From Methanosarcina sp. UBA402 (lineage in GTDB: Archaea > Halobacteriota > Methanosarcinia > Methanosarcinales > Methanosarcinaceae): 20,882 bases of DNA. The notes under the pieces were generated by a model. It ran no database searches. It was not told the DNA's origin and was given only the letters and a program-made list of their open reading frames with translations. The position numbers were made by a program, and so were the translations under genes. Positions 1-7,735 of this stretch are shown one piece after another. Position 1 is the stretch's first letter. The number at the start of each line of letters is the position of its first letter. The stretch lies in the NCBI GenBank assembly GCA_002509325.1, contig DADO01000042.1, forward strand, positions 29,012 to 49,893. The letters run 5' to 3'.

Positions 1-1320
1 GGTTTTGTTTTCCCCTTCGGTTTTATATTCCTCACCAGAAAGAGAAACTATATCCGTAACTCCAAACCGACCTTCGGTGAGTGTACCCGTTTTGTCAAAA
101 ATAATAGCCTGGAGATTGCGTGCTCTTTCAAAAGCCTGCCTGTCCCGAATGAGAAGCCCGGATTTTGCAGCAATGGATGTTGAAACCGCAACTACCAGAG
201 GAATTGCAAGTCCAAGAGCATGTGGACAGGTAATTACCATTACAGTTACTGCCCTTTCCAGTGCAAAGACAAGCTGCTGACCGAAAAGAATCCAGAGAAT
301 AAAGGTGAGAGTTCCCACAGTCAGAGCTATGATTGTAAGATACATGGCAGCCCGGTTTGCCAGGTCCTGGGTTTTTGATTTGCTTTCCTGGGCAGCCCTG
401 ACAAGTTCGACAACCTGGCTTAGATAGGTATCCTTTCCAGTCTTCTCTACCCTGACAACAAAAGCGGCTTCTCCGTTAATTGAGCCACCTATAACTTCAT
501 TCCCAGGCTTTTTCGTGACAGGCTTCGACTCTCCGGTAAGCATGGATTCGTTGACGATGCTCGTCCCCTCGACAACAGTCCCGTCAACAGGCACCTTTTC
601 CCCGGGCTTGATCAGAACCTTATCCCCGACTTTTAACTGGTCAACCCCAATATCAACAACTTCGCCGTTTTTCTTAAGGTGGGCAACCGAAGGCATAATT
701 TTTACTAGCTCCTCAAGGGCTCTTGAAGCTCCCATTACGGATCGCATTTCCAGCCAGTGCCCAAGCAGCATTATATCGATAAGGGTCACGAGCTCCCAGA
801 AAAAGACCTCTCCAGGCAGCCCGAAAACCACAGCCGAGCTGTAAAAATATGCCACGCTGATTGCAATGGCAATAAGGGTCATCATTCCAGGCATTTTTTC
901 GGAAAGCTCTTCTTTTATTCCCTTTAGAAACGGATACCCACCGTAGAAATACACGACCGAAGAAAGCAAAAAAATGAGGTAATCCGCACCTGGAACCCGA
1001 AGCTCAAAGTTAAAAAAGTCCTGGATTGTAGGTGAAAGCAGCAAAACCGGAAAAGTCAGCACAAGGGAAACAATAAATCTCCTTCTGAAATCTTCAAGCA
1101 TATGGGCATGATGGTCACCGTGCTCTTTCCCGCCAGGCGCCTCATGGCTTTCATGTTCCATTTTTTCATGCTTTGCCTCTCCATGTTTCATTCCTTCGTG
1201 AGATCCAGGGGAATCTCCTGGCGTTTCCTGTCCAGAGTTATGTTTTTTATCGTGAGGATAAGGCTCGTTTATGTGAGTTTTAGAATTATCGGAATTCACT
1301 CCTTTCTTTTCAGCCTGCAT
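1..1320 (-). CDS. copB: CopB-type (P1B-3-like) copper-translocating P-type ATPase, C-terminus missing at window edge
   Basis: Membrane pump that exports copper ions with ATP hydrolysis. Reading the minus strand from ATG at 1320 gives 440 codons without a stop to base 1, so the ATP-binding domain and last helices lie outside the window. The first ~72 residues hold about 12 histidines and no CxxC heavy-metal domain. Several membrane helices follow, then the actuator motif TGES (MLTGESKPV), the intramembrane metal motif CPH (TCPHALGLAIP) and the phosphorylation motif DKTGTLTEG close to the edge. CPH rather than CPC plus a His-rich N-terminus is the P1B-3/CopB pattern. The start is supported by GGGAG a few bases upstream. 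It is divergent from modA and shows no visible functional tie to molybdenum. Family assignment is firm; Cu(I) versus Cu(II) or silver specificity is inferred from the motif only. Confidence 0.93.
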   Translation of the reverse strand, partial: MQAEKKGVNSDNSKTHINEPYPHDKKHNSGQETPGDSPGSHEGMKHGEAKHEKMEHESHEAPGGKEHGDHHAHMLEDFRRRFIVSLVLTFPVLLLSPTIQDFFNFELRVPGADYLIFLLSSVVYFYGGYPFLKGIKEELSEKMPGMMTLIAIAISVAYFYSSAVVFGLPGEVFFWELVTLIDIMLLGHWLEMRSVMGASRALEELVKIMPSVAHLKKNGEVVDIGVDQLKVGDKVLIKPGEKVPVDGTVVEGTSIVNESMLTGESKPVTKKPGNEVIGGSINGEAAFVVRVEKTGKDTYLSQVVELVRAAQESKSKTQDLANRAAMYLTIIALTVGTLTFILWILFGQQLVFALERAVTVMVITCPHALGLAIPLVVAVSTSIAAKSGLLIRDRQAFERARNLQAIIFDKTGTLTEGRFGVTDIVSLSGEEYKTEGENKT

Positions 1321-1620
1321 ATCTCCCAATTCTCCGGATTTTAATTTTATCTAATTTATTATAATTTTTAATATATTTGAAAACAAAAGAACCAAATATC
1401 CTGAAACCCATTGCATTTTTGAATATATGGAGGTGAGAGGGCTTCCGTCTCACATAATTTGCGAAGCGAGCAGCATGTCCAGGGAAAAAGGGCGGAAGAA
1501 CTCGAGAAATATAGAAAGAGAATATTTGAACTTTAAATAAAGAGGAAAACGTCTTTTTTCTTATTTTTGAAAGTTCCGGACTGGCAGGCAGCCTGAATTT
1601 AGTACTTCTTTTAAATAATA

Positions 1621-1628
1621 TTTATATA
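1621..1628 (+). promoter_or_regulatory. Probable TATA box of the mod operon
   Basis: TTTATATA matches the archaeal TATA element. A transcription start about 25 bp downstream would fall near 1650, giving a leader of roughly 60 nt to the modA ATG at 1709. The placement is inferred from spacing. Confidence 0.5.
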
Positions 1629-1656
1629 GATTATTTTTATAAAAAACTTTATTAAC

Positions 1657-1680
1657 CGTTATGTATGTTCAGACATATCA
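1657..1680 (+). promoter_or_regulatory. ModE-like operator candidate upstream of modA
   Basis: CGTTATGT, an 8-bp spacer and ACATATCA. The left half is identical to, and the right half matches 6 of 8 bases of, the perfect palindrome upstream of fmdE (13759-13782), with the same spacing. The halves resemble the bacterial ModE operator type (CGTTATAT...ACATAACG). It sits just after the predicted transcription start, where a bound repressor would block transcription. The similarity is seen in the sequence; the regulator is inferred. Confidence 0.55.
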
Positions 1681-1708
1681 TTGAAATTAAACCTGAAGAG
1701 GTTTTTGA

Positions 1709-2527
1709 ATGAAAAAGGTCGGCATATTCATAATTATCATGGTACTGGCAATGGCCCTGGCTGGCTCAGGATGTACTGAGAAAGAAGATTCTACACCTAT
1801 TTCTGAAAATTCGAAAAAAGAGTTTGAAGGAAGGCAGCTCACGGTTTGTTCCGGCGCCGGGCTGATAAAACCCATGAATGAATTGATTGCGAATTTTGAA
1901 AACGAGACCGGAGCAGATGTCGAGGTACGCTACGGAGGAAGTGCCGAACTCTTCGGAATTCTGACCTCAAAAGAGTGTGACATTTTCATCCCAGGGGATT
2001 ACTACTATACCAGACAGGCTATGGACAAAAATTATGTTTTCAATGAAAGCGTAACAAACCTGACCCTGCATGTCCCGGTTATTGCAGTTCCAGATAAGAA
2101 CCCCAAAAATATAAGTGGGCTCGAAGACTTAGCAAACCCTGGAGTAAAATTGGCACTCGGAGACCCGAACGGGCCTGCAATAGGCAAGGTCTCGGAGGCA
2201 ATCTGTGAAAAGGCAGGCATCCTTCCCGAAGTTGAGAATAACACAATTGTCAGAACTACAACTGTAAATCAGCTTCTTATCTACGTTGTATCCGATGAAG
2301 TGGATGCGGCAATAATCTGGGAAGATATGGCAAGCTGGGGTGAAGCCAGCGGAAAACTCGAGATTATCCCGATTCCCGAAGAACAGAATAAAATAAAGAC
2401 TATACCCACAGCGGTTTCTGTATATACCAAAGACCCTGAACTGGCAGAAGCATTCAATAATTATATTGCTGGAGATGAAGCAAAAGAGAACTGGGAAAAA
2501 TGGGGCTTTGAGCCATGCGATTCTTGA
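1709..2527 (+). CDS. modA: Molybdate-binding lipoprotein of ABC transporter (ModA)
   Basis: Extracytoplasmic substrate-binding protein, 272 residues, delivering molybdate (or tungstate) to the membrane permease. It begins with a charged MKK, a hydrophobic stretch and a lipobox-like AGSGC with Cys22, so it is probably anchored by lipid on the outer face of the membrane. The mature part has the ModA-type layout: SGAGL near the N-terminus (oxyanion-contact region), RYGGSAELF, then DPNGPAIGK and a C-terminal AEAFNNYIAG...WGFEP segment. ATG at 1709 is preceded by GAGG at 1698-1701. The stop overlaps the modB start by 13 nt. ModA family is more likely than WtpA. Molybdate versus tungstate cannot be settled from sequence; the neighbouring ModD and the shared operator with fmd favour molybdate. 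Confidence 0.88.
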   Translation: MKKVGIFIIIMVLAMALAGSGCTEKEDSTPISENSKKEFEGRQLTVCSGAGLIKPMNELIANFENETGADVEVRYGGSAELFGILTSKECDIFIPGDYYYTRQAMDKNYVFNESVTNLTLHVPVIAVPDKNPKNISGLEDLANPGVKLALGDPNGPAIGKVSEAICEKAGILPEVENNTIVRTTTVNQLLIYVVSDEVDAAIIWEDMASWGEASGKLEIIPIPEEQNKIKTIPTAVSVYTKDPELAEAFNNYIAGDEAKENWEKWGFEPCDS

Positions 2528-3339
2528 AAACCCCGGGAATCTTAAAATCGCAGAGTTTTAAACACTCGTGGTTCAGGAACCTCACTATAGGCATTGCCTT
2601 CATCTTCACTTTTTTACTTTTTTCATCTATAGGGATCCTGCTCTTCGTCCTCAAACCCTCGGAAATCCTCTCAGCCCTGTTTTCGGAAGAGATGCTTTAT
2701 TCCATGAAGCTTTCCATGTTGACTTCTTCAGCTTCGACCCTTTCGGTTATTTGCTGTTCAATCCCAACAGCTTATGCTCTTTCCCGTTATTCATTTCCTG
2801 GGAAAAGCCTTATAAAATCCATACTCGGGCTTCCAATGGCGTTTCCGGAACTGGTTATGGGCCTTGCCCTCCTGCTCCTTTTCGGGCACGGTTTTCTCGG
2901 GCCTTACCTTGAAGCTCTGGGGATAAAGGTTACATTCACAAAGCTCGGGATAGTAGTTGCCCAGTTTTTTGTTGCTTTTCCTTATGCTGTAAGGGTTATC
3001 TACTCCACGTTTGAAGACATCAACCCGCGGTACGAACAAGTCTCAAGAAGTTTCGGGTACGGGGAATTCGAGACATTCAGGTACGTGACCCTTCCCATGG
3101 CCAGAAGTGGGCTTTTTGCTTCATCAGTAATTACATTTGCCCGCTGCATAGGGGCTTTTGGAGCTGTGCTTATCCTTGCAGGAGGTTCGTATATGCATAC
3201 CGAAGTCCTGCCTGTGACCCTCTACCTGAACATCTCCTACGGGAATCTGGAAATGGCAATCACAAGCGGGATTTTGCTCATGGGAATTGCTTTTCTTGCA
3301 ATCTTCAGCTTTGAAAGATTCGAAGGAGGCAGGCTGTGA
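2515..3339 (+). CDS. modB: Molybdate ABC transporter permease (ModB)
   Basis: Integral membrane subunit of 274 residues that forms the translocation path. After a short cytoplasmic N-terminus there are about six hydrophobic helices. The cytoplasmic coupling (EAA) loop that docks on the ATPase is visible as EQVSRSFGYGEFETFRYVTLP, with the typical Gly and a following Pro. The length is slightly above the 220-265 residues usual for ModB because of the N-terminal extension. ATG at 2515 lies inside the modA end (13-nt overlap) and the TGA stop overlaps the modC GTG start, so the three subunits are translationally coupled. Confidence 0.9.
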   Translation: MRFLKTPGILKSQSFKHSWFRNLTIGIAFIFTFLLFSSIGILLFVLKPSEILSALFSEEMLYSMKLSMLTSSASTLSVICCSIPTAYALSRYSFPGKSLIKSILGLPMAFPELVMGLALLLLFGHGFLGPYLEALGIKVTFTKLGIVVAQFFVAFPYAVRVIYSTFEDINPRYEQVSRSFGYGEFETFRYVTLPMARSGLFASSVITFARCIGAFGAVLILAGGSYMHTEVLPVTLYLNISYGNLEMAITSGILLMGIAFLAIFSFERFEGGRL

Positions 3340-4397
3340 GTTTCCTTGAGGTCAGGGACCTCTGCCTTGACGTTGGGGGTTTTGAACTCAGCAGGATTGA
3401 GCTCAAAGCCGAAAAAGGAGATTATCTGACGCTTATAGGCCCTACAGGCAGCGGAAAGTCCCTGTTCCTTGAAACCATAATAGGGTTTTACAGGCCCGAG
3501 AAAGGCCGGATTATCCTGGAAGAAAAAGATATTACCGACCTGCCTCCAGACAAGAGGCAGATAAGCATAGTGTATCAGGACCATATGCTTTTTCCTCACA
3601 TGGACGTTTTCGAAAATATAGCATATGCCCTCCGGAAAAAGTTGAGGGACAAGAAGCAGATCGAAGCCGAAGTAAAGCAGATCGCTGGAGTCCTCGGAAT
3701 AGACGAGCTCCTGCACAGAAAACCAGCTACTCTTAGCGGAGGAGAAAAGCAGAGGGTAGCTCTTGCAAGAAGTCTTATAGTCAGGCCAAAGCTGCTCCTC
3801 CTTGATGAGCCTTTCAGTGCCCTTGATGCAAGAACAAGAGAAAAACTCAGGGACACCCTTAAAAAAGCAATTAGCGAGTACAGCACCACTGTCCTGCATG
3901 TGACCCATGATTTTGAAGACGTCTGGGCTCTGGCGAACCGCGTGGTTGTCATAAGGAAAGGAGAAGTTATGCAGGCAGGAGATCCAGAATCCGTCTTCAA
4001 ACGGCCTTCTCCAGACTTTGTGGCTGAATTTCTGGGCACAAATGTGCTGAAAGGAAAGGTAAAGGCTTTTGAAGGAAAACTCACAGTGATCGAAGCTGAA
4101 GGCCTGAAAATCTATTCCTCAGATCCCGCCAAGCCCGGGGAAGAGGTAGTAGTCTCCATTCGCCCTGAAGAGATCATCCTTTCCAGAGGCACGGTGGAAA
4201 GTTCTGCTCGGAACACTGTGAAGGGAAAGGTCCTAGGAATTTTCAAAAAGGAACACCTCGTTGTGGTCGAAGTGAAAATGGGGAACGCAGAAATTAAAGC
4301 CGTGATTACACCGACTTCATGTGAAATGCTTGGGCTCGAACCAGGCAGGGAAACGTATGCTGTGTTCAAGGCTTCAAATGCCAGGATAATACGGTAA
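3336..4397 (+). CDS. modC: Molybdate ABC transporter ATP-binding protein (ModC)
   Basis: Cytoplasmic ATPase of 353 residues powering the ModAB importer. The ABC domain has Walker A GPTGSGKS, the Q-loop in VYQDHMLFPHMDVFENIAYAL, signature LSGGEKQRVALARSL, Walker B LLLLDEPFSALD and the switch histidine in VTHDFED. The C-terminal ~120 residues form a TOBE/MOP-like region (LKGKVKAFEGKLTVIEAEG, then VVSIRPEEI), typical of ModC-type ATPases and able to bind oxyanions for feedback control. The start is GTG at 3336, embedded in GTGA with the modB stop, and preceded by a strong GGAGG at 3324-3328. Confidence 0.92.
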   Translation: MSFLEVRDLCLDVGGFELSRIELKAEKGDYLTLIGPTGSGKSLFLETIIGFYRPEKGRIILEEKDITDLPPDKRQISIVYQDHMLFPHMDVFENIAYALRKKLRDKKQIEAEVKQIAGVLGIDELLHRKPATLSGGEKQRVALARSLIVRPKLLLLDEPFSALDARTREKLRDTLKKAISEYSTTVLHVTHDFEDVWALANRVVVIRKGEVMQAGDPESVFKRPSPDFVAEFLGTNVLKGKVKAFEGKLTVIEAEGLKIYSSDPAKPGEEVVVSIRPEEIILSRGTVESSARNTVKGKVLGIFKKEHLVVVEVKMGNAEIKAVITPTSCEMLGLEPGRETYAVFKASNARIIR

Positions 4398-4454
4398 ATC
4401 CAAGGACAATAAAAATATAAAAATAAGGTAATTATAAAAAATTTGAGGCAAAAC

Positions 4455-5246
4455 ATGATAGACCTATTTGACTTTTACTTTTACGAAGACTGCCCCTACC
4501 AGGACGAAAGCGCAGAACTGCTCAGGCTTGAAGGTAGAGGAAATATGAGGCTTCTTACGAGAGAAAACGGGACCTGTGCCTGCGCCGGCGACCTGGCTGA
4601 GTATTATGAAAGAAAAGGCCTGAAAGTTCGGAATTACCTCAGAGACGGGGAGGCTTTCAAGCCCGGAGATACCATTTTGGAAGCCGAAGGAGACCTTAAA
4701 CTCCTTTTCAAGTTCTGGAGGGTTTCCCAGACTTTCCTTTCCATTATGTGTGCAATTGCCACAAAAACGGCTTCTTTCATGAGCGCAGGCCGAAAGGCAA
4801 ATCCGGACTTTATTATTGCAACAAGCCGGAAAACCCACCCCGGCTCCCGGATATTTGAACTCAAAGCCGTCCGGGCAGGCGGAGGAGATATCCACAGAAA
4901 TTCCCTCAGCGACTCCATCCAGCTCAGCCAGAATCACCTTGAAGTTGCCGGAGAACTTGGAAAACTCAGGGCTATGAAAAAGATAGAAATCGAGCCCAGG
5001 TCGAGAGAAGAAGCGTTCAAATATGCCGAAATGGCAGATATAATGCTCCTTGATCACCTTTCTCCGGAGGAGCTTCGGGAACTCGGGCCCGAACTGAAGA
5101 AACTCAATTCAAAACTTGAACTTGCAGTCGGAGGGATCAAAGCGGAAAAGATTCCTGAATACGCTCCTCTTGTTGACATTATCGTCATAAGCGCTCCTTA
5201 TTACGCAAACCCTCTTGACTTTACAATGAAGATCGAAAGGCTATGA
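4455..5246 (+). CDS. modD: ModD, NadC-like (quinolinate phosphoribosyltransferase-fold) protein of molybdenum transport operon
   Basis: A 263-residue member of the quinolinate phosphoribosyltransferase fold. It has the ModD-like opening FYFYEDCPYQDESAELL and the barrel-domain signature TSRKTHPGSRIFELKAV, followed by GGGDIHRNSLSD (NadC has a KTTPGLR / GGG.NHR.GL pattern at these places). ModD proteins sit in molybdate transporter operons, but their reaction is not established; a real NAD-synthesis role is unlikely. ATG at 4455 is preferred over a TTG four codons upstream, because GAGG at 4445-4448 is correctly spaced for the ATG. It lies 57 nt after modC on the same strand, probably in the same transcript. 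Confidence 0.8.
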   Translation: MIDLFDFYFYEDCPYQDESAELLRLEGRGNMRLLTRENGTCACAGDLAEYYERKGLKVRNYLRDGEAFKPGDTILEAEGDLKLLFKFWRVSQTFLSIMCAIATKTASFMSAGRKANPDFIIATSRKTHPGSRIFELKAVRAGGGDIHRNSLSDSIQLSQNHLEVAGELGKLRAMKKIEIEPRSREEAFKYAEMADIMLLDHLSPEELRELGPELKKLNSKLELAVGGIKAEKIPEYAPLVDIIVISAPYYANPLDFTMKIERL

Positions 5247-5293
5247 GATATTTAGATAGGTTTGGGATAGTGAAATAGATAAAAGGTGGAAGC

Positions 5294-6139
5294 ATGTCAG
5301 AAACAGAACAAACCGGAAGATCAAAAATCCAGGAAAATGAAGAAACAGAAATTCTGCCCACCCTTGTAAGTGCGCTCAAAAATGACCTTGGCCCTGCCCT
5401 TGAAGAAATCGAAGTAAAAGACGTCAGAATAGGGCTCGCCTATACTGGAGTCCTGCTTTCCGAAAACTATGGAGGCGTTGCCTGCACCCCCCTTTATGAG
5501 TTTTCCTGCTGCCCTGCTCTCGGTTTTGCGGGCTCTCTGAAAGGTAATACTGCGGATAAGGTGCTTGAACTTGCCCTGTCGGAAAATCCCCTTGAAGCTG
5601 CAGTCGGGATTGCAACCGCAAATGCGCTTTCTCACATGCTCCATGACCTTGAACTCAAAAACTTCCCAGTTTCAGACATAGACATCCTTGACCTTATAAA
5701 ACCCGGAGACAGAGTTGCAATGGTAGGCTATTTCGGGCCTCTCGTCCCTAAAATCCTGAAAATAACCGATAAACTCACAGTCCTCGAAAAACGTGAAATC
5801 GAAGCTCCAAAAACCCGGACCCTGCCTTCGGAGAAAGCCAGAGAAATCCTCCCTGCATCGGATGTGATTATCCTCAGTGCAAGTACCCTTGCCAACAGGA
5901 CCTTTGACGAACTTCTTTCCCTCCAGGGGGCAGCAAGGGAAATTGTCCTGCTCGGCCCAAGCGCGCCTCTCTATCCCGCCCCGTTTTTCGAGAGAGGAAT
6001 TACTGCAATAATGGGGACCCGAATTTTTGATCCTCTGATTATGCTTACGGTGGTAAGTGAGGCAGGAGGAACAAAAAAACTGCATCAGTACTGCGGGGAG
6101 AAAGTCGCTTTTAGAAAAAGTGAACAAAAAGAAAGATGA
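5294..6139 (+). CDS. DUF364 (putative heavy-metal chelation) protein with DUF4213-type N-terminal domain
   Basis: A 281-residue cytoplasmic protein with no signal peptide or membrane helix. The N-terminal half (about 20-115) contains the enolase-N-like DUF4213 region, including a Cys-rich EFSCCPALGFAG segment. The C-terminal half (about 120-265) is the Rossmann-like DUF364 domain, with VAMVGYFGPLVPKI, a conserved SDVIILSASTLANRTFDELL helix and LLGPSAPLYP. The family (PF04016) was proposed from structure to chelate heavy metals. As the last gene after modABCD, 47 nt downstream and preceded by AAAGGTGG, it may handle molybdenum or a related metal. That role is inferred from context; the family assignment is from motifs. 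Confidence 0.75.
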   Translation: MSETEQTGRSKIQENEETEILPTLVSALKNDLGPALEEIEVKDVRIGLAYTGVLLSENYGGVACTPLYEFSCCPALGFAGSLKGNTADKVLELALSENPLEAAVGIATANALSHMLHDLELKNFPVSDIDILDLIKPGDRVAMVGYFGPLVPKILKITDKLTVLEKREIEAPKTRTLPSEKAREILPASDVIILSASTLANRTFDELLSLQGAAREIVLLGPSAPLYPAPFFERGITAIMGTRIFDPLIMLTVVSEAGGTKKLHQYCGEKVAFRKSEQKER

Positions 6140-6206
6140 GCCCGCTTGAGTGAAAAAAAGGGCAGGGTCGATATAATAATAAAACCATAGATCTTGTGCA
6201 TTTATG

Positions 6207-7253
6207 TTATGAACGCTTGATGACCAGCAGCGATAAAACCCCTAAAATGACCATTATTGAAGTAAAACCAGGCGTTTTATTGGTTGTCTTATTACCAACA
6301 ATCTTTTCTTCATTCTCTGATAAATTGGCATCATTACTTTCATTTGCATCTGGTCCATCAGCTGGGGCTAAATCATCTGTTATGCTTATAAAAGCAAAAA
6401 CGGCTGGCACATCATTTATGCCTTTCTGTTTACAGTGTTCATCTAATACCTGATATATCTCATCAATTACTGACTCATTTACCTTTTCTGGGGTGGATGG
6501 CTCAAAACCTACTATTAAATATCCATGAATGTCAGCCCCAAAACTGTTAACAGGACCACTGAATGCAATTAAATACGGGTTAATACTTGCAGGGCGAGAA
6601 CGTGATCGACTACAATTGATAAGTAAATCTATCCATTCTTCTTTTTTATTAGCATCTATAATTACAGGCACTGTTCCTCGAGAAGTTATGAATCCAGGAA
6701 ACAATTTCTTAGCTTCTTCAAAAGCCTCAGGTCCGTAATCCGGTAATGGTAGATCTTCTTCTATGTGTGACCACATGAACAATACAGGTACCTCACTTAC
6801 ACTCTCCTGTTCGCAGTAATTATATATTCTCTTATATATTTCATCAATTGTTGTTCCATTCACTTTTTCGGAAGAATCAGATTCCAATTCTATTATTATA
6901 TAACCCGCACCCACATAACTATTACCAATTATAATATCATCAAATTCGATAAAAAATTGATCTATTTCTGTTATATTGCTCCAACATTTATAAACCGGAT
7001 TCGAAAAAAAATCCACGTTTTCATCATTATTTGTTGTTTCAGGAAATGACCCTCTACTGGCTATAAATCGCGAGTCCTTTTCAATCTCGTCAAAAAACTC
7101 AGGCCCATAATCCGGTAGTGGAGCATGCCAGTTCTTTTCATCATATTTAGAATCGTTGAATTGTTTATCATCTGCACTTGTAAAACTGCATAAAAAAATA
7201 GAAAAAGAAATGATAAGTATTAGCCATTTGCCAATATTATTTCTTTTTAACAT
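6207..7253 (-). CDS. Secreted surface protein with two ~124-residue repeats and PGF-CTERM anchor
   Basis: A 348-residue exported protein of unknown function. Residues 1-27 form a signal peptide (positive start, hydrophobic core, cleavage near TSA). Two tandem copies follow: each begins PLPDYGPE.F (residues 45-54 and 169-178), continues F..I.SRG..P, and ends with EKVN...IDEIY......C.Q...S/N-EVP/DVP. The C-terminus is a spacer rich in Asn/Asp/Glu, then TPGF, a hydrophobic helix and KRS. This is the PGF-CTERM signal recognised by archaeosortase, so the protein is probably lipid-anchored at the S-layer. ATG at 7253 has GAGGT at suitable distance. It is convergent with the DUF364 gene (67-nt gap) and more AT-rich than the neighbouring operons. 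It has no obvious tie to molybdenum use. Confidence 0.8.
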   Translation of the reverse strand: MLKRNNIGKWLILIISFSIFLCSFTSADDKQFNDSKYDEKNWHAPLPDYGPEFFDEIEKDSRFIASRGSFPETTNNDENVDFFSNPVYKCWSNITEIDQFFIEFDDIIIGNSYVGAGYIIIELESDSSEKVNGTTIDEIYKRIYNYCEQESVSEVPVLFMWSHIEEDLPLPDYGPEAFEEAKKLFPGFITSRGTVPVIIDANKKEEWIDLLINCSRSRSRPASINPYLIAFSGPVNSFGADIHGYLIVGFEPSTPEKVNESVIDEIYQVLDEHCKQKGINDVPAVFAFISITDDLAPADGPDANESNDANLSENEEKIVGNKTTNKTPGFTSIMVILGVLSLLVIKRS

Positions 7254-7342
7254 TTTAATCAGACCTCATCAATTACTTTAGAGTTCTAATCCCTGTGGTT
7301 GTCTTAAATTAATCTCAAAATCAAGCACCTGCAAGTTTGTGT

Positions 7343-7373
7343 AAAATGTCATATTTAGATAGTTTGACATTTT
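7343..7373. repeat. Perfect 9-bp inverted repeat upstream of the PGF-CTERM gene
   Basis: AAAATGTCA at 7343-7351 and its exact complement TGACATTTT at 7365-7373 flank a 13-bp AT-rich loop. The dyad lies about 90-120 bp upstream of the ATG at 7253. It could be a regulator-binding site (arm centres 22 bp apart, about two helical turns) or an mRNA leader hairpin. Confidence 0.5.
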
Positions 7374-7651
7374 GTGCTATGGGCTTCATAGTTCAACTGC
7401 ATAATTTCCTTATATAAGATATTAATAGAGTACAAAATACTTTTCAAATTTTATATTATTATATTTATTCGCTTAAATCGAGACATTTATAAAAATATTT
7501 TTATTTCTGTTTACTCCAACTGCAATTCTGCCGAAAAAACCGCATCATACAGTAAGGAAAAATCATACTTTAAGGAGAAAATGCGTATAGATGGGCAAGA
7601 ACTGTTAAAAAACAGATTTAGAATGTATGAAAAGCCTACATCTCCAATTTT

Positions 7652-7682
7652 AAAAAAAGAAGGGGAGTATTGTCCCCTTTTT
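7652..7682 (-). terminator. Terminator of the fmd operon
   Basis: Arms at 7657-7666 and 7673-7682 form a stem of about 10 bp with a G-C core of four pairs and a 6-nt loop. Read on the minus strand, the stem is followed by a run of T (complement of 7652-7656 and beyond). It lies 53 bp after the fmdB stop and no gene intervenes. The plus strand also shows a T-rich tail, so it may act in both directions. Confidence 0.65.
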
Positions 7683-7735
7683 AATTACTTTTTCTTTCCT
7701 CATGCAGACAGAAAAAAGAAAGAAAACTGAACCGT

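Larger units (their letters stand above)
1321..1708. other. Divergent intergenic region between copB and modA
   Basis: This 388-bp AT-rich spacer has no convincing gene. The copB side (about 1345-1380) is nearly pure A/T and could hold its TATA box, but no single box stands out. A short hairpin with GTGAGA/TCTCAC arms lies at 1434-1453 and has no U-tract after it. The modA side has a good TATA box and an operator-like dyad, listed separately. Confidence 0.6.
7254..7735. other. Intergenic region between fmdB and the PGF-CTERM gene
   Basis: About 480 bp of AT-rich DNA without a supported gene. It should carry the promoter of the minus-strand gene at 6207-7253 and the 3' end of the fmd transcript. 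It contains a 9-bp inverted repeat at 7343-7373 and the fmd terminator at 7652-7682, listed separately. Confidence 0.6.

Noticed and set aside
1434..1453. Hairpin GTGAGA/TCTCAC in the copB-modA spacer
   Set aside because: Short stem with a mismatch, no U-tract and no gene end next to it, so neither a terminator nor a riboswitch can be supported.
3237..3908. Minus-strand open frame of 223 codons opposite modB/modC
   Set aside because: It is antisense to two genes with intact permease and ABC motifs, and its translation shows no family features.
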